Part shown: piece by piece, positions 34,419 to 42,346 of the stretch | Numbering within the stretch: position 1 is the stretch's first letter | Layout: each line of letters begins with the position of its first letter | NCBI GenBank assembly: GCA_947473125.1 | Contig: CANJDH010000016.1 | Span: 1 to 64,000 of the forward strand | Length of the DNA: 64,000 nucleotides | Origin: Burkholderiales bacterium | Lineage (GTDB): Bacteria; Pseudomonadota; Gammaproteobacteria; Burkholderiales; JAEUOS01 | Direction: 5' to 3' | Position numbers and translations under genes: made by a program | Notes under the pieces: model-generated | What the model was told of the DNA's origin: nothing | Seen by the model: only the letters and a program-made list of their open reading frames with translations | Database searches by the model: none

Positions 34419-35359
34419 CCTCGACCACGCCTAACCCGGCAGCGCCTGCGCCGCGCATCGCCGTGGTGCTGTTCGGCCCGGAGGGGCGCGGCGGTTTCAA
34501 CCAGGCCGGCCTGGCCGGTGCGCAGCGGGCGCGCGGGCTGCTCCCCAGCTTGGCGGTGCATTGGTGCGAGCCGGCGGCGCCCGAGGCGCGTGCCGCCTAC
34601 CTGCGCGGCTTGTGCGAGACGGGGATCGAGCTCATCGTAGCGCATGGCGGCCAAGGCGATGCGCCGGTCGCTATCGAGGCGCCGCAGTTCGCCGCTACCC
34701 GCTTCGCCATCACACAGGGCGATTACCTCGCACCCAACGTGGCCTGCTACGAGGTGCTGCAGGAGCAATCCGCGTTTCTCGCCGGGGTGCTCGCGGCGGC
34801 CACCACCAAAACCGGCGTGGTGGCGCACATGTCGGGCGAAAAGGTGCGCCCGGGCCTGCGGGGCCGCGCCGCCTTTGCCGACGGCGTGCGCCGGCGAAAC
34901 CCCGGGGTGCGCCTGGTCACCACGTTTTGCGGCAACCAGCACGATGCAGAGCTCGCCTACCGCGTGGTCATGGCCGAAGCCGATGCCGGGGCCGACGTGC
35001 TATTCGCCATGATCGACGGCGGGCGCGATGGCGCGATCCGCGCCTGCCGCGAGCGCGGCGTGGCGCAGATCGGCAATGTGTTCGACTGGACGCAGCGCGA
35101 GCCCGACGTGTTCATTGCCTCGGCGATCGCCGATTCGGGGCACTGCATCGAGCTTGCCGTGCGCGATTTTCTGGCCGGCAGGCTCGCCTGCGGCGCCAAG
35201 AAGGTGGTCGGGCTGGAGGCCAACGAGCATGTGCGCCTGGCACTGCACCCGAAGGTGGATGCGGCGACGCGCGCGTTGCTCGAATCGTTCCGCGCCCAGC
35301 TGGCGGCGGGCACGCTCGAGCCGGCAAGCGCCTACGACGGCCCTGAACTGGTAATGTAG
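34415..35359 (+). CDS. BMP/PnrA-like periplasmic-binding-fold protein without signal peptide
   Basis: A 314-residue protein of the basic membrane protein/PnrA (Med) binding-protein fold: IAVVLFGPEGRGGFNQAG, ELIVAHGGQGD, AGVLAAATTKTGVVA, FAMIDGGRDGAI. Normal members are lipoproteins or exported; this one starts with a TTG and a Pro/Ala/Thr-rich stretch with no hydrophobic segment or lipobox, so it looks cytoplasmic. Coupled to the Bug gene upstream. It may be a cytoplasmic sensor or enzyme derived from a binding protein. Confidence 0.75.
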   Translation: MTSTTPNPAAPAPRIAVVLFGPEGRGGFNQAGLAGAQRARGLLPSLAVHWCEPAAPEARAAYLRGLCETGIELIVAHGGQGDAPVAIEAPQFAATRFAITQGDYLAPNVACYEVLQEQSAFLAGVLAAATTKTGVVAHMSGEKVRPGLRGRAAFADGVRRRNPGVRLVTTFCGNQHDAELAYRVVMAEADAGADVLFAMIDGGRDGAIRACRERGVAQIGNVFDWTQREPDVFIASAIADSGHCIELAVRDFLAGRLACGAKKVVGLEANEHVRLALHPKVDAATRALLESFRAQLAAGTLEPASAYDGPELVM

Positions 35360-35421
35360 CGCCGCTGCCGCAACTGTCGGCGCTCGCCGCGGGTGCGGGC
35401 CACCCGCTACGTAACGACGCC

Positions 35422-36054
35422 ATGACTCTCACCCAAGCCGAACTCGACCGCATCGCCCAGGAAACCCTCGCGCATTACGACGCGCGCGCCGACGACTTCT
35501 GGGCCGGCACGCGCGACCACGACGTGCGCCAGAACCGCGGCGCGCTGCTCGAACACATGGCCGGCCCGGCACCGTTCAAGATCCTGGATTTCGGCTGCGG
35601 GCCGGGGCGCGACCTCAAGGCATTTGCCGAGTACGGCCACGAAGTGACCGGCATCGACGGCTCGGCGCGCTTTGCGCAAATGGCGCGCGAGTACAGCGGC
35701 TGCACGGTCTGGGAGCAGGATTTCCTCAAGCTTGATCTGCCGCCGCAGCATTTTGACGGCGTGTTCGCCAATGCCTCGTTATTCCATGTGCCGGGCCAGG
35801 AGCTGCCGCGCGTGCTGCGCGCGCTGCACGACACGCTCAAGCCGGGCGGCGTGCTGTTTTCGTCGAACCCGCGCGGCGACAACTCCGAAGGCTGGAATCG
35901 CGGCCGCTACGGCGCGTACCATGACATTGACGCTTGGCGTATCCACGTGGGCGGCGCCGGGTTCACCGAGTTGACCCACTACTACCGCCCGCCGGGCCTG
36001 CCGCTCGAACAGCAGCCGTGGCTGGCGAGCGTCTGGCGCAAGCCGAAAAACTAG
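35422..36054 (+). CDS. Class I SAM-dependent methyltransferase
   Basis: A 210-residue cytoplasmic methyltransferase: motif I ILDFGCGPGRDLKAF, acidic residue in TGIDGSA, then FDGVFANASLFHVP and LKPGGVLFSSNPRG. It resembles tellurite-resistance TehB-like and small-molecule methyltransferases, but the substrate is not evident. It follows the BMP-like gene by 62 nt on the same strand. Confidence 0.85.
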   Translation: MTLTQAELDRIAQETLAHYDARADDFWAGTRDHDVRQNRGALLEHMAGPAPFKILDFGCGPGRDLKAFAEYGHEVTGIDGSARFAQMAREYSGCTVWEQDFLKLDLPPQHFDGVFANASLFHVPGQELPRVLRALHDTLKPGGVLFSSNPRGDNSEGWNRGRYGAYHDIDAWRIHVGGAGFTELTHYYRPPGLPLEQQPWLASVWRKPKN

Positions 36055-36114
36055 GCAGGGTTTTCCGGCATGATCAGCCTTCGCCACGCGCCCGCCGGGC
36101 GCACAATTGAGTCA

Positions 36115-36657
36115 ATGAAGGAGTCCATGAAGGAGCACATGAAACGCGCGCTCTGGATCGCATCGGCATGCGCTGCGCTGGTCGCCGGCGGCTGCGGCAC
36201 CGGCGGCACCGGCGGCACCGGCGGTACCCAGCCGGATGCGCCGGATGCGCCGGTGCAGGATGCATCGAGCATCGCGCGGCCGCCACTGACGCGTACGCCG
36301 GGTGATTCGGCGGCACGCAGCCTGAACGACTACAAGGTCGAGATCGCCAACTGGCTGTACCAGGGCAATGCCAACCAGATTTTCAGCGGCACGCCGCCGC
36401 ATGAATTGCGTTCGGTGATCGTGCTCAATATCGTGCTCGATGCAAGCGGCAAGGTCAAAAGCGTGGTGGTGTTTCGCGACAACAGCGACCCCGACACACG
36501 CAACGCGGCGGTGGCCAGCGTGCATCGCGGTGCGCCCTACCCGCGCCCGGCACGCGCCCTGCTGCGCGGCGGCCAGGTGCAATTCACCGAGACCTGGCTG
36601 TTTCGCGACGACGCGCAGTTTCAGTTGCGCACCCTCGCCGAGGCTTACCAGAAATAG
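36115..36657 (+). CDS. Lipoprotein with TonB C-terminal-like domain
   Basis: A 180-residue (or 172-residue) lipoprotein: signal with lipobox AGGC, then a Gly-Thr-Gly repeat coded by a tandem GGCACCGGC stretch (about 36196-36225), a Pro/Asp-rich linker and a C-terminal domain with VIVLNIVLDASGKVKSVVV and a conserved AxPYPRP, as in TonB C-terminal domains. Three in-frame ATGs (36115, 36127, 36139), two with GGAG just upstream, make the exact start uncertain; the signal peptide begins at the third. Probably periplasmic, attached to a membrane; role unknown. Confidence 0.7.
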   Translation: MKESMKEHMKRALWIASACAALVAGGCGTGGTGGTGGTQPDAPDAPVQDASSIARPPLTRTPGDSAARSLNDYKVEIANWLYQGNANQIFSGTPPHELRSVIVLNIVLDASGKVKSVVVFRDNSDPDTRNAAVASVHRGAPYPRPARALLRGGQVQFTETWLFRDDAQFQLRTLAEAYQK

Positions 36658-36664
36658 CCGGCCA

Positions 36665-36718
36665 CAAAAAAGGCATCGGCCCGAAACCCCTGTCTGCCAA
36701 GGGTTCCAGGGCGATGCC
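36665..36718 (-). terminator. Rho-independent terminator with repeat-like hairpin (copy 5)
   Basis: On the minus strand GGCATCG and CGATGCC enclose an inner AACCC/GGGTT stem and are followed by TTTTTT, a proper terminator for the Bug gene at 36736. The inner part GGAACCCTTGG resembles the core of the dispersed repeat. On the plus strand it lies just after the TonB-like lipoprotein. Confidence 0.65.
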
Positions 36719-36735
36719 CGACTGACGGCGGCGGT

Positions 36736-37701
36736 TTACTGCGGCTTGATACCGGCGCCGCGAATCACCTTGCCGTAGGCGTCGAACTCTTCGCGCACAA
36801 ATTTTGCGAACTGGTCGGACGACATGTCGAGCACATCGTTGCCGCCGGCCACCAGCTTCTGGCGCACGTCGGGTAGCGCCAGCGCCTTGCGCACATCGGC
36901 GGAGATTTTGGCGACCACATCCGGCGGCGTCCCGGCTGGGGCGAAGATGCCGAACCAGAGGGGTGAATCGGCATTGGGAACGCCGGCTTCGCCGGTGGTC
37001 GGCAGGTCAGGCAGCACGGGGCTGCGTTTCGAGCTGCTGACCGCGAGGGCGCGGATCTTGCCGCCCGACAAAGCGCCCATGGTGGCCGAAATCGGCGACC
37101 AGTAGGCATCGACCGAATTGGCCAGCAGGGCGGACAGCACTTCCGGCGTACCCTTGAACGGGATGTGCGTGACCTTGATGCCGGCGGCGGCCACGAATTT
37201 TTCAAGGTTGAGGTGCGTGCCGCTGCCGTTGCCGGCCGAAGCGAAATTGATCTTGCCCGGGTTGGCGCGGGCGGCGTTGACCAGGTCCATGACGTTCTTG
37301 AACGGCGAGCCAGCCGGCACCACCAGCACATTGGGCTGGATCGCCAGCGGCACGACGTCGATGAAGTCCTTCAGCGTGTCGTAGGGCAAGGCCGCGTACA
37401 TCCACGGCGTCACCACGTGCGCTCCCGAGTCGATCAGAAGCGTGTAGCCGTCGGCCGGGGCTTTGGCCACCGCGTTGGCGGCAATCGAGCCGCCCGCCCC
37501 GCCGCGGTTTTCCACCACGATAGGCTGGCCCCAGGCGTCGGACACTTTCTGCATCACGATGCGGCCGACGATGTCGGTCGAGCTGCCCGGCGTGAACGAG
37601 ATGATCGCCTTGACCGGCTTGTTCGGGTACTGCGCGTGGCCGACGCCGGCAAGGCCGAGCAGCGACAGGGCCAGTGCGACACGGGTGAAGGATTTATGCA
37701 T
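36736..37701 (-). CDS. Bug/TctC-type extracytoplasmic substrate-binding protein
   Basis: A 321-residue TTT receptor with a signal peptide ending GHA-QYPN and motifs SFTPGSSTDIVGR, ENRGGAGG and ADGYTL. The ATG at 37701 has GGAG 6 nt upstream. It is a single-gene unit: divergent from doxX and ended by the terminator at 36665. No TctAB is adjacent. Ligand unknown. Confidence 0.9.
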   Translation of the reverse strand: MHKSFTRVALALSLLGLAGVGHAQYPNKPVKAIISFTPGSSTDIVGRIVMQKVSDAWGQPIVVENRGGAGGSIAANAVAKAPADGYTLLIDSGAHVVTPWMYAALPYDTLKDFIDVVPLAIQPNVLVVPAGSPFKNVMDLVNAARANPGKINFASAGNGSGTHLNLEKFVAAAGIKVTHIPFKGTPEVLSALLANSVDAYWSPISATMGALSGGKIRALAVSSSKRSPVLPDLPTTGEAGVPNADSPLWFGIFAPAGTPPDVVAKISADVRKALALPDVRQKLVAGGNDVLDMSSDQFAKFVREEFDAYGKVIRGAGIKPQ

Positions 37702-37893
37702 GAACATCTCCGGGTTGGGTGGCATTCGCCATCGTTTTATCGGGGCGCAATTATGGCATTGTTGGCCGCGTTGGCAACTGGTTCGCACTGCGCACAACCA
37801 TGCGAAACACATGAGCACGACATGAGCACCACACGAGCGCCAACGCCACGGTCCATAAGCTAAGATGGCCTCCCTTGAACAAGGTTCCCGGCG

Positions 37894-38301
37894 ATGACAA
37901 CTCCATTCCAAAGCGATGCACTGGGCAAGCTGATCCTGCGGCTCGCGCTCGGCGTGCTGATGCTGTTCCATGGCATCTCTAAATTGGTCAACCCGGTCGG
38001 CGCGATCAACTACGTGAGCAGCCAGCTCGCGGCAGCGGGCTTGCCGACCTTCCTCGCCTACGGCGTGTTTGCCGGTGAAGTGATCGCACCGCTGCTGATC
38101 ATCCTCGGCATCTACTCGCGCATTGGGGCTCTGATGGTGGTAGTCAACATGATGTTCGCGGTGATGCTGGCGCACGGCGCGCAGCTGTTCATGTTGTCCA
38201 AGTCCGGCGGCTGGGCGCTGGAGCTGCAGGCGTTTTATTTGTTTACCGGGCTGGCACTATGCTTCATGGGCAGCGGCAGGATGGCTGTCAAGCCGGACTA
38301 G
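37894..38301 (+). CDS. DoxX family membrane protein
   Basis: A 135-residue inner-membrane protein with four hydrophobic segments and the DoxX start LGKLILRLALGVLMLFHGISKL. DoxX proteins are quinone- or thiosulfate-related in archaea but mostly uncharacterised in bacteria, where some affect oxidative stress. The 192-nt gap to the divergent Bug gene contains short direct repeats of ACATGAGCAC (37809 and 37820). Confidence 0.87.
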   Translation: MTTPFQSDALGKLILRLALGVLMLFHGISKLVNPVGAINYVSSQLAAAGLPTFLAYGVFAGEVIAPLLIILGIYSRIGALMVVVNMMFAVMLAHGAQLFMLSKSGGWALELQAFYLFTGLALCFMGSGRMAVKPD

Positions 38302-38315
38302 CGTCGCCAGGTTGG

Positions 38316-38368
38316 GTGCTAGCGGCGACGCTCGGTGCTAGCGGCGACGCTCGTTGCTAGCGGCGCTC
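38316..38368. repeat. Tandem 19-nt repeat at the doxX/cdh convergent junction
   Basis: Two perfect copies of GTGCTAGCGGCGACGCTCG (38316-38334 and 38335-38353) are followed by a partial third (TTGCTAGCGGCG). The array lies just downstream of doxX and its last part encodes the final residues of the cdh gene on the other strand. Confidence 0.8.
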
Positions 38369-39073
38369 TTGGGTATATCTGGACTCCGGATTGATTTCGG
38401 GATTCGCATCACCGGCTTCGACCAGCAGGCGAAACGTTCCGGCGCTCTTGTGGACCAGGATGCCGTAGTTGCGGCATGCGATGTCGCGCCCGATATCAGC
38501 GACCCGTTCCCACACGTTTGAAAGACCGGGCAACTCGACGGTTGGCGGCAACGCGACGCCATTGCGGCGCACGATATGGATGTGCAATTGGTTTTGCGAG
38601 CGGTTGCCGGGCGGGTTGGCCACCAGCGCGATCTCGTCTTCAGTCAGGCCCTTGGCCAGCGCCGCGTCCCAGGCCAGCTGCCAGAGGCCGTTCTGCTCCG
38701 GTGCGGCTGCGAGCTGTGCGTCTTCGACGCCGACCACGCGCGCGAGCGGAATCGCCAGGCCGTGCACGAAACGCGGGTCGTTGACGGCACCGGCCTGCTC
38801 GCACATCTTGAGGTCGCGAATCACCACGAAGCGCTGGTCGGCCGAGCGTGCCCACACATGGGTGGTGCTGCGGCAGGTGCGCCCGAGATCTTCGGTGGCA
38901 ATCAGGTTGCTGCATGCCGGGTTGCGCAGGCACGGCAACAGGCGCGTGAGGTTGTCGCGCTGGCGCTCGGTAACGCGTTGCAGGGCCTCGCACTGTGGAT
39001 CAACGGCGCCGGCGGTGTTGACCAGCAGCGCGCACAGCGACGCGGCGAGGACGAAGCGCACCGTGTGCAGCAT
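38357..39073 (-). CDS. cdh: CDP-diacylglycerol diphosphatase (CDP-diglyceride hydrolase)
   Basis: A 238-residue exported or membrane-anchored enzyme with an N-terminal signal segment ending NTAGA. The catalytic signature SQNQLHIHIV, with the histidine pair, is diagnostic of Cdh, which hydrolyses CDP-diacylglycerol to CMP and phosphatidate at the inner membrane. Cys pairs near the N-terminus may form disulfides. The C-terminus runs into the tandem repeat at 38316, so its last residues may be recently altered. Confidence 0.88.
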   Translation of the reverse strand: MLHTVRFVLAASLCALLVNTAGAVDPQCEALQRVTERQRDNLTRLLPCLRNPACSNLIATEDLGRTCRSTTHVWARSADQRFVVIRDLKMCEQAGAVNDPRFVHGLAIPLARVVGVEDAQLAAAPEQNGLWQLAWDAALAKGLTEDEIALVANPPGNRSQNQLHIHIVRRNGVALPPTVELPGLSNVWERVADIGRDIACRNYGILVHKSAGTFRLLVEAGDANPEINPESRYTQERR

Positions 39074-39096
39074 CGGTTAAGCAGCCGGATTTGGGC

Positions 39097-39516
39097 TCAG
39101 CGCGAGATTTTCTTGGCCAGACAGTCGACGCAAATCCAGCGCCGGTGGCGCCCATCGCGGCTGGTCTTGTAGCTGCCTTTCTGGGTCGGCTTGCGTGTCT
39201 GGCAACTCGAGCAAAAACGCTTGTCTTCCAGCGACGGCACGACCACCTGCACCACCGGCGGCACGACAGCAACCGCCGCCGGCTTGGGCACTGCTTTGAC
39301 CACCGGCTTGGGGGCAGGCATCGCGGCCGCCTTGGCCACCACTTGCGCCGAGAACATCGTGAAGACATTTGCCACCGGCTTGCCCGAGACCTTCCTGACC
39401 GCCTTCGCCGCAGGTTTCACCGCGCGCTTCACGGGGGCCCGGGCCGCGGATTTCGCGGCGGGCTTCACAGCGGATTTGGCGGCGTGCTTTTTGGCGGGCA
39501 GCTTGGTAATCGGCAT
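39097..39516 (-). CDS. Histone H1-like basic protein with C-terminal zinc ribbon
   Basis: A 139-residue protein in two parts. Residues 1-94 are Lys/Ala/Pro-rich with repeated AAK, KPA and AVK units, like bacterial H1-type (AlgP/HctB) DNA-binding tails. Residues 100-139 hold two CxxC pairs (Cys102/105, Cys129/132) forming a zinc ribbon with basic residues between. The combination suggests a nucleic-acid-binding, perhaps nucleoid or RNA-associated, protein. The ATG at 39516 is chosen because upstream codons are unlike this composition. Confidence 0.7.
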   Translation of the reverse strand: MPITKLPAKKHAAKSAVKPAAKSAARAPVKRAVKPAAKAVRKVSGKPVANVFTMFSAQVVAKAAAMPAPKPVVKAVPKPAAVAVVPPVVQVVVPSLEDKRFCSSCQTRKPTQKGSYKTSRDGRHRRWICVDCLAKKISR

Positions 39517-39700
39517 GATTCTGGGGCGAGGGGAGTCAGGTAGGTTGGAATCCGGCCCGTTCTGCCCGAGGTTCGGTGCGCGCAAACCACACCCGACACA
39601 CCCCGGAGAAATTGGGCAACCCCACATTTTAATCCAGACAGACGAAAATGGGCATCCCGGCGAGCCGGTCCCTGCAACGCACGGGGAACGCCGACCCGCC

Positions 39701-40762
39701 TCAGTTGCTGCCTTTGGTTTCGCCGGGTGGGCCGGGCACGACGCGGATCGCGGTGGATCCCTTGAGCTCCAGTGGTGCCCGCCCGAGGCGCCGCAGAATG
39801 GACATGCGGGTGTCGCGTACTTCGGCCGCAAACGCACCGGCGCGGGCAAACACTGGTTCGATCAGCGCCAGCGCTTCTTCGTCGCGCCCCTGGTCCGACA
39901 GGGTCTGCGCCAGGTTGTTGACTACCACCACCGCCTCGGGGTGTCGTGCCGCGGCATGGCGCAAGGCGGCTTCGGTACCGGCCAGGTCGCCGGCTGCATA
40001 GTGTCGGTTGGCCAGGCCGATGCTTGCCGTGAGATTGTCCGGCCAGCGGGCCAGAAAGCCCGCATACGCGCCGCGCGCCGCATCCGGCGGGCCGACGCGC
40101 TCCATCGCGACGATCGCCTCAAGGTACGCCACCTCGGCCGCGCTGACCGGCACTCGGCCCGGCGGCATGGTCACCATCGCCCAATAGTCGCTTTCCTTCC
40201 AGGTGTATTCGAATACCGCGAACGGGATCACAAGACGCTCCTTGACTCCGGAGCGCAGCAGCAATTCCCCCTTGTCGCGGTCGAAACCGACCACCACCGC
40301 GTAATGCCAGATCGGCACCGGCCAGACGCCGTAGTCTTGCAGCACGATGACCGGCGTACCGGCGGCGACCTCGCGCAGCATGTCTTCGAACTTTGGCGCC
40401 AGTTTGTAGGAGACCAGGCCGAAACCGCGGGTTGCCGCCAGCATTTCAACCTGCAGGCTACCCTGGCGCGCCGGCAGATAGACCTTGGGCACCAGATCGT
40501 CCGGCTTGACCGGCACCTTGAAATGGGCCAGCGACGTGGCCAGCGCGGCCGGGCCGCACTGAAAGTCATCCTGCGGAAAAAACGGCGCGTCAGTGATCTC
40601 GACGCGCTCCGGCAATTGCGCCGGCCAGGCAGTGCGCAGCTCTTCAGTCTGGGGAATTACCAGCGCGCAGCCGGGCAAGCCGACCAAAGCGGCTGCCAGA
40701 AAAAAAACGCCCGCTATTCGGCGGGCGCTTTCTCGGCAAAAGCCGTCCTGCAAAAACGACAT
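39701..40762 (-). CDS. PA2778-family C39-like cysteine peptidase lipoprotein with TPR
   Basis: A 353-residue lipoprotein (lipobox LPGC, Cys32). The papain-like C39 domain has its Cys in DDFQCGPAAL (Cys69) and its His in PIWHYAVVVGF; the C-terminal half (about 210-325) forms TPR-like helices. In the family known from Pseudomonas PA2778 it is always paired with a PA2779 protein, as here, where the start overlaps the stop of that gene (ATGA-like). It is probably a periplasmic peptidase for an unknown small substrate. Confidence 0.88.
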   Translation of the reverse strand: MSFLQDGFCRESARRIAGVFFLAAALVGLPGCALVIPQTEELRTAWPAQLPERVEITDAPFFPQDDFQCGPAALATSLAHFKVPVKPDDLVPKVYLPARQGSLQVEMLAATRGFGLVSYKLAPKFEDMLREVAAGTPVIVLQDYGVWPVPIWHYAVVVGFDRDKGELLLRSGVKERLVIPFAVFEYTWKESDYWAMVTMPPGRVPVSAAEVAYLEAIVAMERVGPPDAARGAYAGFLARWPDNLTASIGLANRHYAAGDLAGTEAALRHAAARHPEAVVVVNNLAQTLSDQGRDEEALALIEPVFARAGAFAAEVRDTRMSILRRLGRAPLELKGSTAIRVVPGPPGETKGSN

Positions 40763-41124
40763 TACTTCCAGTTGTACCAGATGATGATGCCAATGATGAT
40801 GACGGCGGCCCAGGCCCAGCCGCTGCTGCGGGCGGCACCGGCGGGTGCGCTGTCGAGCTGGTTGGCGAGCGAACGCACTTCGGAGTCGGTCATGGCCATG
40901 ACGCGGTCACCGGCAGACTTGGGGTCGATGCCGCGGGCGGCGAGCTGCTCCTGCACTTCGGCACGCGACACCACGGCCAGTACGGCAGCGCGGTCGGCTT
41001 GGGCACTGGTAACGGCAGCGGCGCGATCGGTACCGATCATGCCAGCCTGGGCAGCCGAAAACGGCATCGTGATCAACGACACCACCAGCAAACGGCAAAT
41101 CATTTTGAAGAAAACGGATTTCAT
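40762..41124 (-). CDS. PA2779-family small membrane protein
   Basis: A 120-residue protein with a cleavable signal (ending AAQAG), a central region with DRAAV and QLAARGIDP, and a C-terminal membrane helix ending in IIWYNWK. This is the PA2779 pattern. GAGGAG precedes the ATG at 41124. It overlaps the PA2778-like gene and may be the substrate or partner of that peptidase. The 361-nt stretch 41125-41485 upstream shows an AT-rich patch near 41222-41265 that may hold its promoter, but no clear boxes. Confidence 0.88.
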   Translation of the reverse strand: MKSVFFKMICRLLVVSLITMPFSAAQAGMIGTDRAAAVTSAQADRAAVLAVVSRAEVQEQLAARGIDPKSAGDRVMAMTDSEVRSLANQLDSAPAGAARSSGWAWAAVIIIGIIIWYNWK

Positions 41125-41485
41125 GGGCAGCTCCTCGTGGGTAAAGGGTCGGTACGTTTCGACGTGAGGACACGACATCGTGACGGCTTGAGTGCGTGCC
41201 CTAGTTTTGCGTCGAAACGAGTATGGCATATTTTTCGGGCTGCACGCCAATATTGTGCTGCCGCGCCGCAACATAGGCCCTGGGTGGTGCGGACATTTTG
41301 GCGCATGGCGTTTGCGCCCTGGCCCGCTTCACCCGGCGTTTGCCCTCGCTCGGCGGCCCGACGGTTCGCCTCGAGCCCACGGCCCCGGGCTCACGTTTTG
41401 CGCCATGCTGCCGTTAGCTAAGGCTCAAGCCGAGCGCGCTGCTTTCCGGGTCGCGCCGTTCACCACAAGTTGCCAGGAGAACCGC

Positions 41486-41680
41486 ATGATGTACTCCGCT
41501 CCCGCCCGCGCCGCCAACCTGCTCGACCAGCGCTTTGTCCAGCAGGGAGAGCAGCGCTTCGAATTGAAGTGCTCGCTGATGCTGGCCGAGCACGGCGTCT
41601 ACCTGGCGGACCTCGCCCCCGAAACCTTCCAGCACATTTGCCACCACCTGCGCAGCGAAGCCATGCAGGAGCCGACCTGA
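41486..41680 (+). CDS. Small protein, 64 aa, unknown function
   Basis: A short gene with a good AGGAG site 7 nt before ATG-ATG and a strong terminator 48 nt after its stop, which supports a real transcription unit. The product is an acidic/neutral alpha-helical type (RFELKCSLMLAEHGVYLADL, ETFQHICHHL) with two Cys and two His near the C-terminus. I do not recognise a family. Confidence 0.55.
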   Translation: MMYSAPARAANLLDQRFVQQGEQRFELKCSLMLAEHGVYLADLAPETFQHICHHLRSEAMQEPT

Positions 41681-41727
41681 GCGCAGCGCACCTACCCTCC
41701 TCTGGACCGGAACGTACCCCGGTCATT

Positions 41728-41760
41728 GGGCGGCGGGCCTGACGGCCTGCCGCCCTTTTT
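41728..41760 (+). terminator. Rho-independent terminator
   Basis: GGGCGGCGGGCC and GGCCTGCCGCCC form a long GC-rich stem with a TGAC loop, followed by TTTTT. It ends transcription of the 64-residue protein gene and lies directly beside the stop of the convergent MocA-like gene. Confidence 0.85.
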
Positions 41761-42343
41761 ACGTCGGCGGATCCAGATCTTGCGGAGTGTCGATGTCACG
41801 CAGCACGCCGGGGTCGTCCACCTCGACCAGTGTCACCAGGGCGGCGTCGCGCTTGATGATGGCGCGTGCGCCGGCATCACCTTGCAGCGCGAGCAATTGG
41901 TCGCGGTACGCAGCGCCAAGGCCGACCGGGTGGCCGCGCTCGCCGCGATACGCGGGGGCCACCAGGCATGCCCCCCCGGCAAGCGCCCGTGCAACCCTGC
42001 CGACGGTGTGCGGCGCAATAAACGGCATGTCGGCGAGGCCGATGATGAAGCCGGGGGTGTCTGCAGGCAGCGCCGCCACGACATCGGCCAGAGTTCCGCC
42101 CATCCCTTCGGCGGCGCGCGGAGATTCGACAACCCGAATCCCCGGTTGCCCGAAAAGCGTTGGCAGACAAGGGCTTCCAGGCCTCACCGCGACAACAACC
42201 GCTCCCAGAGCGGATTTCATCGCCAGGGCGCTTTTGAGAACCATCGGCACCCCGTCGATCGGATGCATCAGCTTGAACCCGCCAAAGCGGCTCGACGAGC
42301 CGGCCGCAAGGAGGATGCCGCAATAAACGGGGTCAGACCCCAT
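41759..42343 (-). CDS. MocA/MobA-like molybdenum cofactor nucleotidyltransferase
   Basis: A 194-residue nucleotidyltransferase. The family signature is LAAGSSSRFGGFKLM at residues 12-26, and LADMPFI holds the metal-binding Asp. MocA-type proteins add CMP to molybdopterin, making the cytosine dinucleotide cofactor used by xanthine-dehydrogenase-family enzymes; MobA adds GMP. The pairing with XdhC 3 nt upstream favours MocA. Confidence 0.85.
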   Translation of the reverse strand: MGSDPVYCGILLAAGSSSRFGGFKLMHPIDGVPMVLKSALAMKSALGAVVVAVRPGSPCLPTLFGQPGIRVVESPRAAEGMGGTLADVVAALPADTPGFIIGLADMPFIAPHTVGRVARALAGGACLVAPAYRGERGHPVGLGAAYRDQLLALQGDAGARAIIKRDAALVTLVEVDDPGVLRDIDTPQDLDPPT

Positions 42344-42346
42344 TTA

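Noticed and set aside
38316-38368. Possible CRISPR or iteron array
   Set aside because: Units are directly adjacent with no spacers and too few for an array; simple tandem duplication.
39191-41167. 658-codon open frame opposite the zinc-ribbon, PA2778 and PA2779 genes
   Set aside because: Covers three real minus-strand genes and shows biased, motif-free composition.
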